From Ignavibacteria bacterium (GTDB lineage: Bacteria > Bacteroidota > Ignavibacteria > Tepidaquicellales > Tepidaquicellaceae): a stretch of 35,423 bases of DNA. The position numbers and the translations under genes are program-made. The notes beneath the pieces were generated by a model that had not been told where the DNA came from, did not search any database, and saw nothing but the letters and a program-made list of their open reading frames with translations. The stretch covers positions 1 to 35,423 of the forward strand of contig JADJYU010000024.1 of the NCBI GenBank assembly GCA_016719565.1, read 5' to 3'. This document shows, piece after piece, positions 17,163-26,022 of this stretch (position 1 is its first letter; the number at the start of each line of letters is the position of its first letter).

Positions 17163-18278
17163 TCATCTGCCTGTTGCTTCAGATATTATTTTATCTAAAA
17201 CAAGTCTTGTATCTTCCGGACTTAGCAGGTTATTTAATCTCTTTATGAACTTATCAAATAGTTCAGTCTGCTTTTTTTTCGATTCCGCATTCCCTAATTC
17301 CAGTAATACTTCACCTACTGAATAAGCCCATTTTAACTTTTCTATATCTTTAGCTTCCATTGGAATTTTTCCTTGTGCAAATCCTGTAAGCTTTTCCTGA
17401 CTCAATCCGGCGTAATCTAATGCAGGACCGGCTGCTAATACTGTCATAAAACCGCTTTCGGGAAGGAAGGGAAATCTTTCTTTTAAAATCTTTTCATTGT
17501 CTTCGTCTATGATCGGGTCAGGTACCGGTATTGGTCCTGAATAATCAATATCCATTTCCCGGTACATCGAGATTAATTTATCTGAATCCATATTTTTCAT
17601 CTCTTCAGATAACGGCATGATATCAGCGATCCAGACGGCTGCAATCATTTTCAAAAAATGTTTTTCTTCCTTCATAGTATCAAATTTTCTCTTTCCCTTC
17701 ATTTCAAAATATTTTTCTTTATGTATATCTTCAAACTTATGAAATTCATTCAGGAAAAATTCTATATCAATATCGCCGGATTCAGTATCATTAAAGTGGT
17801 TTAAATTGTTTTTTGCTTTTGAATGAGCTGGGTCAATTAACAGAGCATTCTTCCATATCGCAATCGCTTCATCTTCCTTGCCCTGCCGGTATTTCAATGC
17901 CGCTATGTCATTCAGGCAATCCGCTTTTGCACCTCTGTATTCAGCAGGAGTTATATTAAAAGATTTATAAAAATATTCTATGGCTCTGTCAAAATCTAAT
18001 ATATCTTCATATAATTTTCCCATCTGAAACAATACTTCATAATCCTCCGGGAATTTCTTTTCAGCTTCCTTTAAAAGCTCAAATGCTTTTTCAATCCGCC
18101 CTGTTTCTGAATATGCAATTGCAAGCATTGTATAAATATTAGGTTCTTCAGGAAATTCCTTTAAATAAATTACACCTTCTTTAATTACTTTTTTAAAGTT
18201 TTCTTTGAAAAGATATCCCTGCAGTTTGAGAAGCTTTTTATTTTGCTCTTCAGCATTTTCTAAAGTTAAAATATTCAT
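17163..18278 (-). CDS. TPR-repeat protein, paralogue 1
   Basis: This 371-residue protein has no signal peptide. Residues about 15-165 form tetratricopeptide repeats, including PNIYTMLAIAYSETGRIEKA, DYEVLFQMGKLYEDILDFDR and QGKEDEAIAIWKNALLIDPA, each with the Ala/Gly/Tyr spacing of TPR helices. The second half is a different domain with FLPESGFMTVLAAGPALDYA and a charged helical C-terminus. TPRs mediate protein-protein binding; no partner is evident. It is about two-thirds identical by eye to the next gene (18467-19582), same length and orientation, so the pair arose by tandem duplication that also copied the heptamer arrays at their 3' ends. Codon use and frame are intact. Confidence 0.75.
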   Translation of the reverse strand: MNILTLENAEEQNKKLLKLQGYLFKENFKKVIKEGVIYLKEFPEEPNIYTMLAIAYSETGRIEKAFELLKEAEKKFPEDYEVLFQMGKLYEDILDFDRAIEYFYKSFNITPAEYRGAKADCLNDIAALKYRQGKEDEAIAIWKNALLIDPAHSKAKNNLNHFNDTESGDIDIEFFLNEFHKFEDIHKEKYFEMKGKRKFDTMKEEKHFLKMIAAVWIADIMPLSEEMKNMDSDKLISMYREMDIDYSGPIPVPDPIIDEDNEKILKERFPFLPESGFMTVLAAGPALDYAGLSQEKLTGFAQGKIPMEAKDIEKLKWAYSVGEVLLELGNAESKKKQTELFDKFIKRLNNLLSPEDTRLVLDKIISEATGR

Positions 18279-18305
18279 TTTATGTATTATTATTTGTCAT
18301 AAAAA

Positions 18306-18478
18306 ATCATTTATCATTTATCATTTATCACATTTATCATTTATCACATTTATCATTTATCATTTATCATTTATCATTTATCATTTATCATTTATCATTT
18401 ATCATTTATCATTTATCATTTATCATTTAAAATTTAACATTTATCACATTTATCATTTATCATTTATCATTTATCAGA
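18306..18478. repeat. ATTTATC heptamer array between TPR paralogues
   Basis: More than twenty tandem ATTTATC units with occasional AC insertions and a short variant (AAAATTTAACATTT at about 18428-18441) fill the gap between the two TPR genes. The array supplies the last codons and stop (GAT AAA TGA) of the upstream minus-strand gene at 18467. Translation of the plus strand gives only a repetitive low-complexity peptide, which is not a gene. Confidence 0.9.
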
Positions 18479-19582
18479 TGCCAGTGTTAATATTTTATTC
18501 AGAACAATTCTTGAATCTTCCACGCTGAGCAGGTTTTGTAATCTCTCAGCGAACTTATCAATAAGTTCAAATTGCTTTTTTTTCGATTCCGTCTTACTCA
18601 GCTCAAGTAAGACTTCACCTATGGAATATGCCCATTTTAACTTTTCAATATCTTCTGCATCAAGCGGGATATCACCTTTGACAAATCCGATAAGTTTTTC
18701 ATGGTTCAGCCCGGCGTAGTCCAAAGCAGGTCCGGCTGCGAGTACAGCCATGAAGCCGTTTTCGGGAAGGAAGGGAAATTTTTTATTTAAGATCATTTCT
18801 TTCTTCTTATCTAAGAGCGGCGTCTTAACCGGCAATGGTCCTGAATAATCAATTTCCATATCCCTGTACATCGAGCTTAATTTATCCGGATCCATTTTTT
18901 TCATCTCTTCAGCTAACGGAATGATATCAGCCATCCAGACTGCTTCAAGCATTTTAAAAAAATGTTTTTTTTCCTCCTTTGTATCGAATTTTTTCTTTCC
19001 TTTTATTTGAAAATATTTTTCAGTTTGTACATCTTCAAACTCATGAAATTCATCCATGAAAAATTCTATATTATCAACGCCTGCTTCAATATCGCTAAAG
19101 TGGTCTAAATTATTTCTTGCTTTGAAATGAGCGGGATCAATTGAAAGCGCATTCTTCCATAACCCGATCGCTTCATCCTGTTTGCCCTGCTCGTGTTTCA
19201 TTACCCCAATGTCATTGAGACAATCCGCTTTTGCGTCCCTGTATTCAGCGGGAGTGACATTAAAAGATTTATTAAGGTATTCTATAGCTTTATCATATTC
19301 TAAAACATCTTCGTATAATTTTCCCATCTGAAATAATACTTCGTAATCATCCGGGAATTTCTTTTCAGCTTTCTTTAACAGCTTAAATGCTTTTTCTATT
19401 TGTCCTGTTTTTGAATATGATAATGCCAGTATGGAGTAAAAATCCGGTTCATCAGGATACTCCTTTAAATATATTACGCATTCTTTGATTACTTTTTTAA
19501 AATTATCTTTGAAAAGATACTCCTTAAGCCTGTGAAGTTTTTTATTTTTGTCTTCAGTATTTTCTAAAGTTATTATATTCAT
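18467..19582 (-). CDS. TPR-repeat protein, paralogue 2
   Basis: This 371-residue gene is the tandem paralogue of 17163-18278. TPR units at about residues 15-165 include DFYSILALSYSKTGQIEKAF, DYEVLFQMGKLYEDVLEYDK and GKQDEAIGLWKNALSIDPAH. The second half keeps the shared block FLPENGFMAVLAAGPALDYA. It ends LASDK, where the Asp-Lys-stop codons coincide with the start of an ATTTATC array. There is no signal peptide or membrane helix, so a cytoplasmic scaffolding role is plausible but unproven. The equal lengths and collinear differences imply both copies are under selection. Confidence 0.75.
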   Translation of the reverse strand: MNIITLENTEDKNKKLHRLKEYLFKDNFKKVIKECVIYLKEYPDEPDFYSILALSYSKTGQIEKAFKLLKKAEKKFPDDYEVLFQMGKLYEDVLEYDKAIEYLNKSFNVTPAEYRDAKADCLNDIGVMKHEQGKQDEAIGLWKNALSIDPAHFKARNNLDHFSDIEAGVDNIEFFMDEFHEFEDVQTEKYFQIKGKKKFDTKEEKKHFFKMLEAVWMADIIPLAEEMKKMDPDKLSSMYRDMEIDYSGPLPVKTPLLDKKKEMILNKKFPFLPENGFMAVLAAGPALDYAGLNHEKLIGFVKGDIPLDAEDIEKLKWAYSIGEVLLELSKTESKKKQFELIDKFAERLQNLLSVEDSRIVLNKILTLASDK

Positions 19583-19918
19583 ATGACAGTATTAAGATTT
19601 ATTGAAGTTTTCTGTCCTGCAATATATCATTACATTTCGTCTGTTTACAAAGCCTGAATTTCAGCATAATTCTTATTTCTTCGATTGATCTGAATAAATT
19701 TAAAATAAACAATTTGACAATCTTTTTCAAAGAAATTATGACCTGTATTTTCGACGTCTCAGTCTCCTGTTTTCGGGATAAAGCAACTTTATTATTTTAC
19801 CACTAAGGCACCAAGGCACAAAGCATATTTTTTAAAACTTTTTCCTTAGTGTCTTATGGACTTTGTGGTAAACAGTAATGTGAACACCTCAAAGTTTTAT
19901 CGGGGAAATACAGAGTCA
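19583..19918. other. Intergenic region upstream of the TPR pair
   Basis: No gene was found. It should contain the promoter for the minus-strand TPR paralogue 2. It also holds the AAGGCAC-type hairpin at 19796-19872 that follows the minus-strand gene ending at 19919. Confidence 0.5.
19796..19872. repeat. ACCACTAAGGCAC imperfect hairpin
   Basis: TTACCACTAAGGCACCAAGG near the start and CTTATGGACTTTGTGGTAA near the end are imperfect complements (ACCAC-x-AAG ... AAG-x-CAC-x-AAG on both arms). They enclose an A/T-rich loop and form a fold-back of about 75 bp. It lies about 50 bp past the stop of the 492-residue minus-strand gene, the same relative position as the hairpin at 15566-15649. Confidence 0.65.
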
Positions 19919-21397
19919 TTATATTCCTTCAAACTTTTCAATTAACCAGTTTTTCTGAGCAATGATTTTTTCTTTTTCTATTTCACTCTTCATATATAAC
20001 GCCTCATCCTTGTATACCTTCTCTGACAGATTTAACAGTTTAATATAGTATTTAATAAAATTGAAATATGACAGATTCAGCTCTTCCGGTATTTCTTTGT
20101 TGGACTTTAAATTATGTTTAAAAGTATCAGCCATTGAATACGCCTGCTCCGTCAGCTTAAGCTCGTAATATATTTTCAATGAAAGAATTTTTACGTCCAC
20201 TTTAAAATTTACAAGAGCGTATTTTACTTTTGAAATATTGACAAGAGCTTCTTCATAGTCAGCTTTACCGAATGAGATCATCGCCCTGGAATAAAATTTC
20301 ATATCCTTACGGAATACAGGTTTAAGTTCTTCTGTATATTTTTCCGTGAACTTATCTGCGATTTCAAATTCCTTTAAGAATATTGCGTTTATAATAAAAT
20401 TCCTGTAAAAGTCCGGCTGCATGTATGATTCATTATACATCTTATAAGCGTCGTCTTCTATGCATGAAACGAGAAGATCAAATATTTCTCTCCTTCTTGC
20501 TGAAAAATTTATAAACTGATATCCGATATTCTGTATGTTCAAAAGATCCGCATAAAAATAAACTTTTTCCATTCTGCTTAACTTTGACTTATGTCTGTAA
20601 AATATTTCCTTTGCTTTTGCATAATGCCCGGCATCATATTTATTGCTTATGCTTAAATATGAATAATAATGAAAACCGATAAATACAAAATGAGGGGAAT
20701 CTTTGTAAGCATCTAGAATCATTTCCATATTTAATCCGGCAAGGAGCTGATCTGAAATGTTTTCTTCAGATTTAATATTACTTCCGATCTCCGAAAAGGA
20801 TTTTAATTTTGCAATTCTGAGAAGATTGATTATATAATAATCCGAAAGATATTCACCGGATCTGAACCCCTTTTTCAGATAATTTTTATGGTCAAGTATG
20901 ATATTAAAATACTGCGTATCAATGCCATCCAGAAAATATTTTTCAAGTATATGCTTAACTGATAATTCACCTTTAATATTTATCTCCGCTTCAGCGGTCT
21001 CACGGTATTTTTCATAATATTTTACGAGATCCCTGTCAAGTAATTCTTCCAGCATTATCCTGTTCTTCAGAATTTTATTTCTGCTGAAATTCGAAATTAC
21101 CATAAACTCCTCCGCCATTTTCAGAAGTGAAGAAGATAAGGTCTTCAGAATGTCTCTGGATTTCTTATCACCGAAATCCGTATTTGGGTAGAGTTCTTTA
21201 AAAGTATTTTCTTCATTGAATTCTTCAGAAAGGAAGTCAGGATGGAAATTAATTATTGCTTTGTATAACGGCAGCAGGTCTCTCCCCTGTTTGAAATAAG
21301 GTGAAATTATGAACTTCTCAAATTCACCTAATTCCTTTTTGGAAAAAGTCTGTAAAAATACAATAAGTTTTGTGTCTCTGTATTCCATTTTTTTCAC
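19919..21397 (-). CDS. Conserved hypothetical 492-residue helical protein
   Basis: This intact long gene starts at an ATG at 21397; a second ATG four codons in is possible. The N-terminus LIVFLQTFSKKELGEFEKFI followed by SPYFKQGRDLLPLYKAI resembles an uncharacterised family seen in Bacteroidota-related genomes, where a 'SPxELxxFxxFxxSPFFN'-type motif opens a long alpha-helical, TPR-like solenoid. The rest is rich in Leu, Lys, Tyr and Glu with regular helices (for example FSRNKILKNRIMLEELLDRD). No signal peptide, enzyme motif or membrane helix is visible. Its role is unknown; helical solenoids of this type usually bind other proteins. It is transcribed away from the T9SS gene at 21567. Confidence 0.7.
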   Translation of the reverse strand: MKKMEYRDTKLIVFLQTFSKKELGEFEKFIISPYFKQGRDLLPLYKAIINFHPDFLSEEFNEENTFKELYPNTDFGDKKSRDILKTLSSSLLKMAEEFMVISNFSRNKILKNRIMLEELLDRDLVKYYEKYRETAEAEINIKGELSVKHILEKYFLDGIDTQYFNIILDHKNYLKKGFRSGEYLSDYYIINLLRIAKLKSFSEIGSNIKSEENISDQLLAGLNMEMILDAYKDSPHFVFIGFHYYSYLSISNKYDAGHYAKAKEIFYRHKSKLSRMEKVYFYADLLNIQNIGYQFINFSARRREIFDLLVSCIEDDAYKMYNESYMQPDFYRNFIINAIFLKEFEIADKFTEKYTEELKPVFRKDMKFYSRAMISFGKADYEEALVNISKVKYALVNFKVDVKILSLKIYYELKLTEQAYSMADTFKHNLKSNKEIPEELNLSYFNFIKYYIKLLNLSEKVYKDEALYMKSEIEKEKIIAQKNWLIEKFEGI

Positions 21398-21566
21398 AAT
21401 GAATATACAATTGTTACAAAATAATTATATAAAGTGAAAATATACACTCCTTTTAGCAATTATTTAAGCTTGAATTCTGAACTGCCGTTACAAAACCGTT
21501 TATTTTTCTTTGCATGGCAATTCATATCAGATTAGTTTTACTCAACTTTAAAAACAGGAGGGTAAA

Positions 21567-23524
21567 ATGTACAAAATTATTTTAATTTCAATCTTGCTGA
21601 TCTCAGCTTCTCTGAAAGCTCAGAATGGTCCGGCGTCAATCTTCAGCAATACAGTTTTGGAATCAAGGGAACAAATTAATCTGTCTAACTCCGTTAGATC
21701 ATCAATGGAAAATCCGGCTTTGTATTCAGGCATTAATCTAATTGATTTCAAAAATATAGCTCAGAAAGGTCTGGATTATATGAGTCCGGGAAGTAAGATC
21801 TCCAATGTGAAGTGCGTGAGAATTACAAACTGGTCGGAAACAATTTCAAATGCATTTCATACTTATCTCACTGAGCTGAGAAAAGATGATATTGCAAAAA
21901 TGTCTCCTGCGTCAGTTGAAGAATTAATAGTAAATAAGCTTTCTGAATTCAGTAACGGCGATTTCATTATTGGAAACATGTCCTGGGAAATTAGAAATGA
22001 TCATCAGCTGAAAAGAATAAACTCTGTTGCAGTATTTGATAATAAAGGTAATGTTGTGTTCGATACTGAACTGGTGAATTTTGTCAGAAATGTAATTCCT
22101 TTGGAAAATCAGAGAATAGAATTTGAGGCGGACAATAATTCGCCGAACTCAGCGGCGGTAATTGTAAATCAGAGAAGCGGCAGCATGACTTATTCATATG
22201 TTGTAGAAGGAACGTTTGATGACGTTACACATTACAATAAAGTAACCGCTACTGCAATAGTGCCGCCCTATATTACCGCCGCAACGAACGATGCATTTTT
22301 AACTCCCAGACCACAGAGATCATTTCAGAAAGAAGGAACGTCGGTACGTTTTCTCCGCCTACTGATCCCTGTATTTATTTTGGAACCGGTGGTACAATTG
22401 CCAACAGTTATTCAGCGGCGGTTCCTTTCAGCAGCCGAGTATATCTTTCAAATACCAATGACCGTTTTAATAACGGTACATATCAGGTCTCAGGCACAAA
22501 CGGAAACAACTGGAGTTTTACTTTTGATTTTTCAGTGAGCGCGGGACCGCTGGGGCTTGGCATTACTCCTCAGCAGACAACGCCTGATTTTACTCTTTCA
22601 TCTCCGAATTTTTCTGAAGTCAAAGTCCGGAACCATGTATATTATTATCTGCTCGGCAATACATACAGAGCTCTCTTTTATGATGACGGAGCGCTGAGTA
22701 TTAATAATTTTAACATTCTCACCGGAGGTAATGCCGGTGAGATGGGAACTGTCAATGTAGTTCTTCCGATGCAGATCGCATACTGGAGTTATTTAGTTTT
22801 ATATACATATTCAAATATCGGAGTCTCACTGAATCTGTCTAATATTCAGTATCTTCGCGGCGATCATATCCGTCAGCCGTCATATAGTTTAACTTCGACA
22901 AATTACAATATTCCCATAGGACAGATTGACACAATAAAAGCAAGAGTAACAAACAACAGTCAGCAGGTTAAGCTTAACGGCGGAAATATTTCACTGAACG
23001 TTTCATCTTTAAGCGACCGTCTGACTTTATTATCACCTGCGACAATTCCTTTAGGCGAGATCAATACTTCTTCGAATAAAACTTACAACTTTATAGTCAG
23101 GGGAAATACAAACGGTGTTGTAACTCCGCAGGTAAATATTTCTTCCGCCGGTTGGACATGGCCTGTCCCTCCTGATGTAGTTATAAATAATATTTTCAGC
23201 ATCGACTCAAACATCACAGTCGGTACTGTAGGAATTAATCAGACATCAGAAGCGATCCCTTCGGAATATTCGGTCTCGCAGAATTACCCGAATCCGTTCA
23301 ACCCGGTAACCAATATTGATTTCAGTATCCCGAAAACCGGTTTTGTAAAAATAACAGTGTATGATATTCTCGGAAAAGAAATTAAGGATCTTGTAAATGA
23401 AAATCTGAACGCGGGATATTATAAAGCGGACTTCAACGGAAACAATTTACCGTCGGGATCTTATTTTTACAGGATAGCAGCGGATGATTTTGTTCAGATA
23501 AAGAAAATGACTTTGCTGAAATAA
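21567..23524 (+). pseudogene. Large secreted protein with T9SS sorting domain, one frameshift
   Basis: A strong Shine-Dalgarno sequence AGGAGGG (21556-21562) precedes the ATG, and the signal peptide MYKIILISILLISASLKAQ follows. The frame is open to about 22340 (ending FQKEGTSV), where a one-base shift leads into VGTFSPPTDPCIYFGTGG. This second frame runs without interruption to 23524 and includes SVSAGPLGLGI and a beta-rich central region. The C-terminus SVSQNYPNPFNPVTNIDFSI then GKEIKDLVNENLNAGYYKAD and KKMTLLK is a complete T9SS type A sorting domain. The merged protein has about 652 residues. It is probably exported to the cell surface or medium. The N-terminal 250 residues match no family I know. 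The seam is clean, suggesting a sequence error more than decay. Confidence 0.75.
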
Positions 23525-23548
23525 TCCCGAACAATACCCTGAAAACCT

Positions 23549-23589
23549 CCTCCTTCCTATATCCCGGCTTCGGAAGGAGGTTTTTTTTT
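23549..23589 (+). terminator. Rho-independent terminator
   Basis: CCTCCTTCC (23549-23557) pairs perfectly with GGAAGGAGG (23572-23580) across a 14-nt loop and is followed by nine T residues. It lies 25 bp past the stop codon of the T9SS gene. Confidence 0.9.
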
Positions 23590-23599
23590 AACATCGCAG

Positions 23600-23630
23600 C
23601 CGCAGCCTTGAGGTTGCGGATTTTATTTCT
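23600..23630 (+). terminator. Second hairpin, terminator-like
   Basis: CCGCAGCC and GGTTGCGG (23600-23607 and 23612-23619) pair with one G-T wobble around a TTGA loop, followed by a T-rich stretch. It may back up the upstream terminator or be a repeat of the type seen near 27.4 kb. Confidence 0.45.
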
Positions 23631-23728
23631 TTCAATTAATCTTCCCGTTAAATAAGATGATTTTAATCATTCCGGTGAAGATTCATATACTGCTGTTGAT
23701 TTATAGATTAAGCCTGCGGTTACTTTCT

Positions 23729-24115
23729 TCAGTACATCAAAAAAAGTATTACTCCATATACAAACAAAAGAACGCAGGTAAAATAATACGCTATACTAAA
23801 TTCACCTTTTAAGTTATTGTTTATTTCATTTCCCGAATCAGCTATTGAAGCCGAAACACTTATTGAATGTCCGGCTTGTATAATGTCCGCTGATTCATAT
23901 TTCTGATCACCTAAAATTTCCAGTCCGATAAAAATTGATGATATAATTACAATTACAAATACCAGTAAAAATGTTGGATATAAGTTTGTATCAGATTCCG
24001 GAATTTTGCTCTGTGCAAATAAAGCGGAATGCCGGATCAATATTATAAGTAAAGTTAATACCGGTATAGTGATCCTCTTTTTAAGAAGTTTGATTTTAAA
24101 TTTTGAACGTTTCAT
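23729..24115 (-). CDS. Small membrane protein downstream of the NirK-like gene
   Basis: This 128-residue protein has a basic N-terminus (MKRSKFKIKLLKKR) and a hydrophobic segment that could be a signal or helix (ITIPVLTLLIILIRHSALFA). Two clear membrane helices follow, at about residues 46-67 (YPTFLLVFVIVIISSIFIG) and 108-127 (IAYYFTCVLLFVYGVILFLM). The loop between the last two helices has SADIIQAGHSISVSASIADS. It lies 72 bp after the NirK-like gene on the same strand, so it is probably the last gene of the nitrogen-oxide unit and may work with the membrane-anchored cupredoxin protein. No family was recognised. Confidence 0.55.
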   Translation of the reverse strand: MKRSKFKIKLLKKRITIPVLTLLIILIRHSALFAQSKIPESDTNLYPTFLLVFVIVIISSIFIGLEILGDQKYESADIIQAGHSISVSASIADSGNEINNNLKGEFSIAYYFTCVLLFVYGVILFLMY

Positions 24116-24187
24116 TTTTCATATGTTTAAATTTCACGCATTAATTTATTTTTCTGTTTACCAGAATAATTAGTTTTTCAAAATTTC

Positions 24188-25933
24188 TCAAGCAGTTTTC
24201 AGTCTGTACTTCCTTCTGATCGAATTCAGCACTACCAGCATTGAAAGAATAAGTATGAATGAAATTATACTTAACCATTTTATCCAGCCGAATGATGATG
24301 CTGATGCAACGTCTTCCGATTCACCAACGACTATTACGCCTTTCATATACGGGTGAGGAGCGCACATATATTTATATGTTCCGTCTGTTTCAAACTTTTG
24401 AGTAAAACTTTCTGCATGAGACAGCAAAGGTGAAAAGAAATTTTCAGGTCCTTCATATGAAACAGCGTTATGAATTCCGGAAAACTCACCTTCCATAAAG
24501 GAAAAAACATCTTCATTGACCCATTTCACGGATGTTCCGGGAGCAATGTGAAGTACTTTAGGGAAAAACGAATTTCCCATAATTTTTACCGTGACTTCTT
24601 TTGTTTCTTTACCATAAACGGCAGGAGGATCCACATCCGGACTTCCGGGTTCAAACGGTGAAATTGTTCTGATAATTTTTGATTTTATTTCCTGCATTTC
24701 CTGTTTAGAATATACAGGACCGTCGGATTTAATTGTAACCGGTGTCTGTGCATTTTTATCACAGACTAATAATCCTATTGCGCCTCTGTCTGTAGAGCCA
24801 ACTGCATGAGTAAGAAGAGTGTAAGCTCCCTCATCCGGCGGCATTCTGAAATCAATCACCCATGAATCCGAAGGACCGGCAATTACACTCTGACCTCCCG
24901 GCATTGCTACATTTGGATTACCCTGCCAGTAAACGTAGTCCCATATAATACCAACTATATGTAATGTAGAGACCAGATTCGGTCCCGCATTCAGGAAATA
25001 AATTCTTACAAAATCTCCCGGTTTTGCTTTTATCGGCTCATCTACGTATCTGAAAATTTTTCCGTTGAATAAAACATAGATCGGCTTGCTTTCAATCGCG
25101 TCTTTACCGCTTGAATAGAGTTCATGCTGAACAAGAAATATTTCCACATCAGGTTTCTTCTTCATCACTTCTTCCATCTTATACTGTTTCTTTGGTTTTA
25201 CAACCATCATTCCATACTGACCGAATATTATGTGCATTGGTATCGCATGTCCTCCCGGAGCGCAGTGATACATATAAACTCCCGGAACAGTAGCTCTAAA
25301 CACCATTGACTTGGTTTCACCTGAACCGATCTTACCCAGATATTTTGATGTCTGAGTATATGCTGCATGGATTGACGCTCCGTGCGGTATCGTTCCTTTA
25401 TTAACAACTGTAAATTCTACAATATCGCCTTCCTCTACAATTATAGTAGGACCGGGTATTGAACCGCTTGTAGTAAATCCTTTAAACATCACTCCTCTTC
25501 CTATGTAAGATTCCCCTTCTGCAAGTTCTATTGATACTTTTTTATCCGGAGTAACGTCCTGCGGGACGTAACCGGTTGCCGGTATCTGAAGACTTTCATC
25601 TCTTTTAATTATATCTATAAAATCCTGCGGTATGTTTGTATTGTCAGGTCTGACGATCGGCGTACCGCCTGTGGACTGAGTAGTATTCTGAAGATTTTGA
25701 CCGCTTCCGGTAATGGAAGGACTTCCGGCTGTTCCTTCCTGATTCATTATAGATGCAAGTAATTCCTTACCGCCTAAAGTATTCCCCCGGTCATTAAGCA
25801 ATTCATCGTAAAATGTTTTATTGCAATAGGGACAGGCTTGTGAAGTGTCTGAGGTTATCAAAATGAAGGTTAGACAAACTGAGAATATAAATATGATTCT
25901 CATTATTCCGGATTTTATGTTTATAGTTTTCAT
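24188..25933 (-). CDS. NirK-like multicopper protein with amicyanin-like C-terminal domain and membrane anchor
   Basis: This 581-residue exported protein has a signal peptide at residues 11-33, followed by a CPYC motif at 34-37. Residues 130-395 form a two-cupredoxin nitrite-reductase-like unit. By alignment to NirK, the type 1 copper ligands are His184, Cys224 and His234, and the type 2 ligands are His189, His223 and His376. However, the catalytic Asp of canonical NirK (PHNVDFH) is Ser187 in PHGASIH, the catalytic His (HLIGGHGDYVW) is Ile330 in HIVGIIWDYVY, and the axial Met position is Gln239. A third cupredoxin (residues 445-537) has His488, Cys524, His527 and Met530, the C-x2-H-x2-M spacing of amicyanin. 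A membrane helix spans residues 552-570. It follows ric and an Rrf2 regulator on the same strand. Nitrite reduction is plausible, but the missing residues leave the activity uncertain. Confidence 0.8.
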   Translation of the reverse strand: MKTINIKSGIMRIIFIFSVCLTFILITSDTSQACPYCNKTFYDELLNDRGNTLGGKELLASIMNQEGTAGSPSITGSGQNLQNTTQSTGGTPIVRPDNTNIPQDFIDIIKRDESLQIPATGYVPQDVTPDKKVSIELAEGESYIGRGVMFKGFTTSGSIPGPTIIVEEGDIVEFTVVNKGTIPHGASIHAAYTQTSKYLGKIGSGETKSMVFRATVPGVYMYHCAPGGHAIPMHIIFGQYGMMVVKPKKQYKMEEVMKKKPDVEIFLVQHELYSSGKDAIESKPIYVLFNGKIFRYVDEPIKAKPGDFVRIYFLNAGPNLVSTLHIVGIIWDYVYWQGNPNVAMPGGQSVIAGPSDSWVIDFRMPPDEGAYTLLTHAVGSTDRGAIGLLVCDKNAQTPVTIKSDGPVYSKQEMQEIKSKIIRTISPFEPGSPDVDPPAVYGKETKEVTVKIMGNSFFPKVLHIAPGTSVKWVNEDVFSFMEGEFSGIHNAVSYEGPENFFSPLLSHAESFTQKFETDGTYKYMCAPHPYMKGVIVVGESEDVASASSFGWIKWLSIISFILILSMLVVLNSIRRKYRLKTA

Positions 25934-26022
25934 AATTTTAAAAGTATGTTGTTGAGATGTAAATTTTAAATGAACAAATGTTATTTCTTATTATAATTTT
26001 TTTTAAATAGATTCTCATAATT

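Noticed and set aside
16867..17325. Plus-strand 152-residue frame with a repeated hydrophobic peptide
   Set aside because: It is created by the 120-bp tandem duplication (a multiple of three) and the heptamer array, and overlaps the TPR gene antisense.
18205..18528. Plus-strand frame with repeated SFIIYHL peptides
   Set aside because: It is a direct translation of the ATTTATC array; low complexity and antisense to two TPR genes.
24188..25933. Calling the copper protein a proven nitrite reductase
   Set aside because: Copper ligands fit, but the catalytic Asp and His positions hold Ser and Ile, so the activity was left open.
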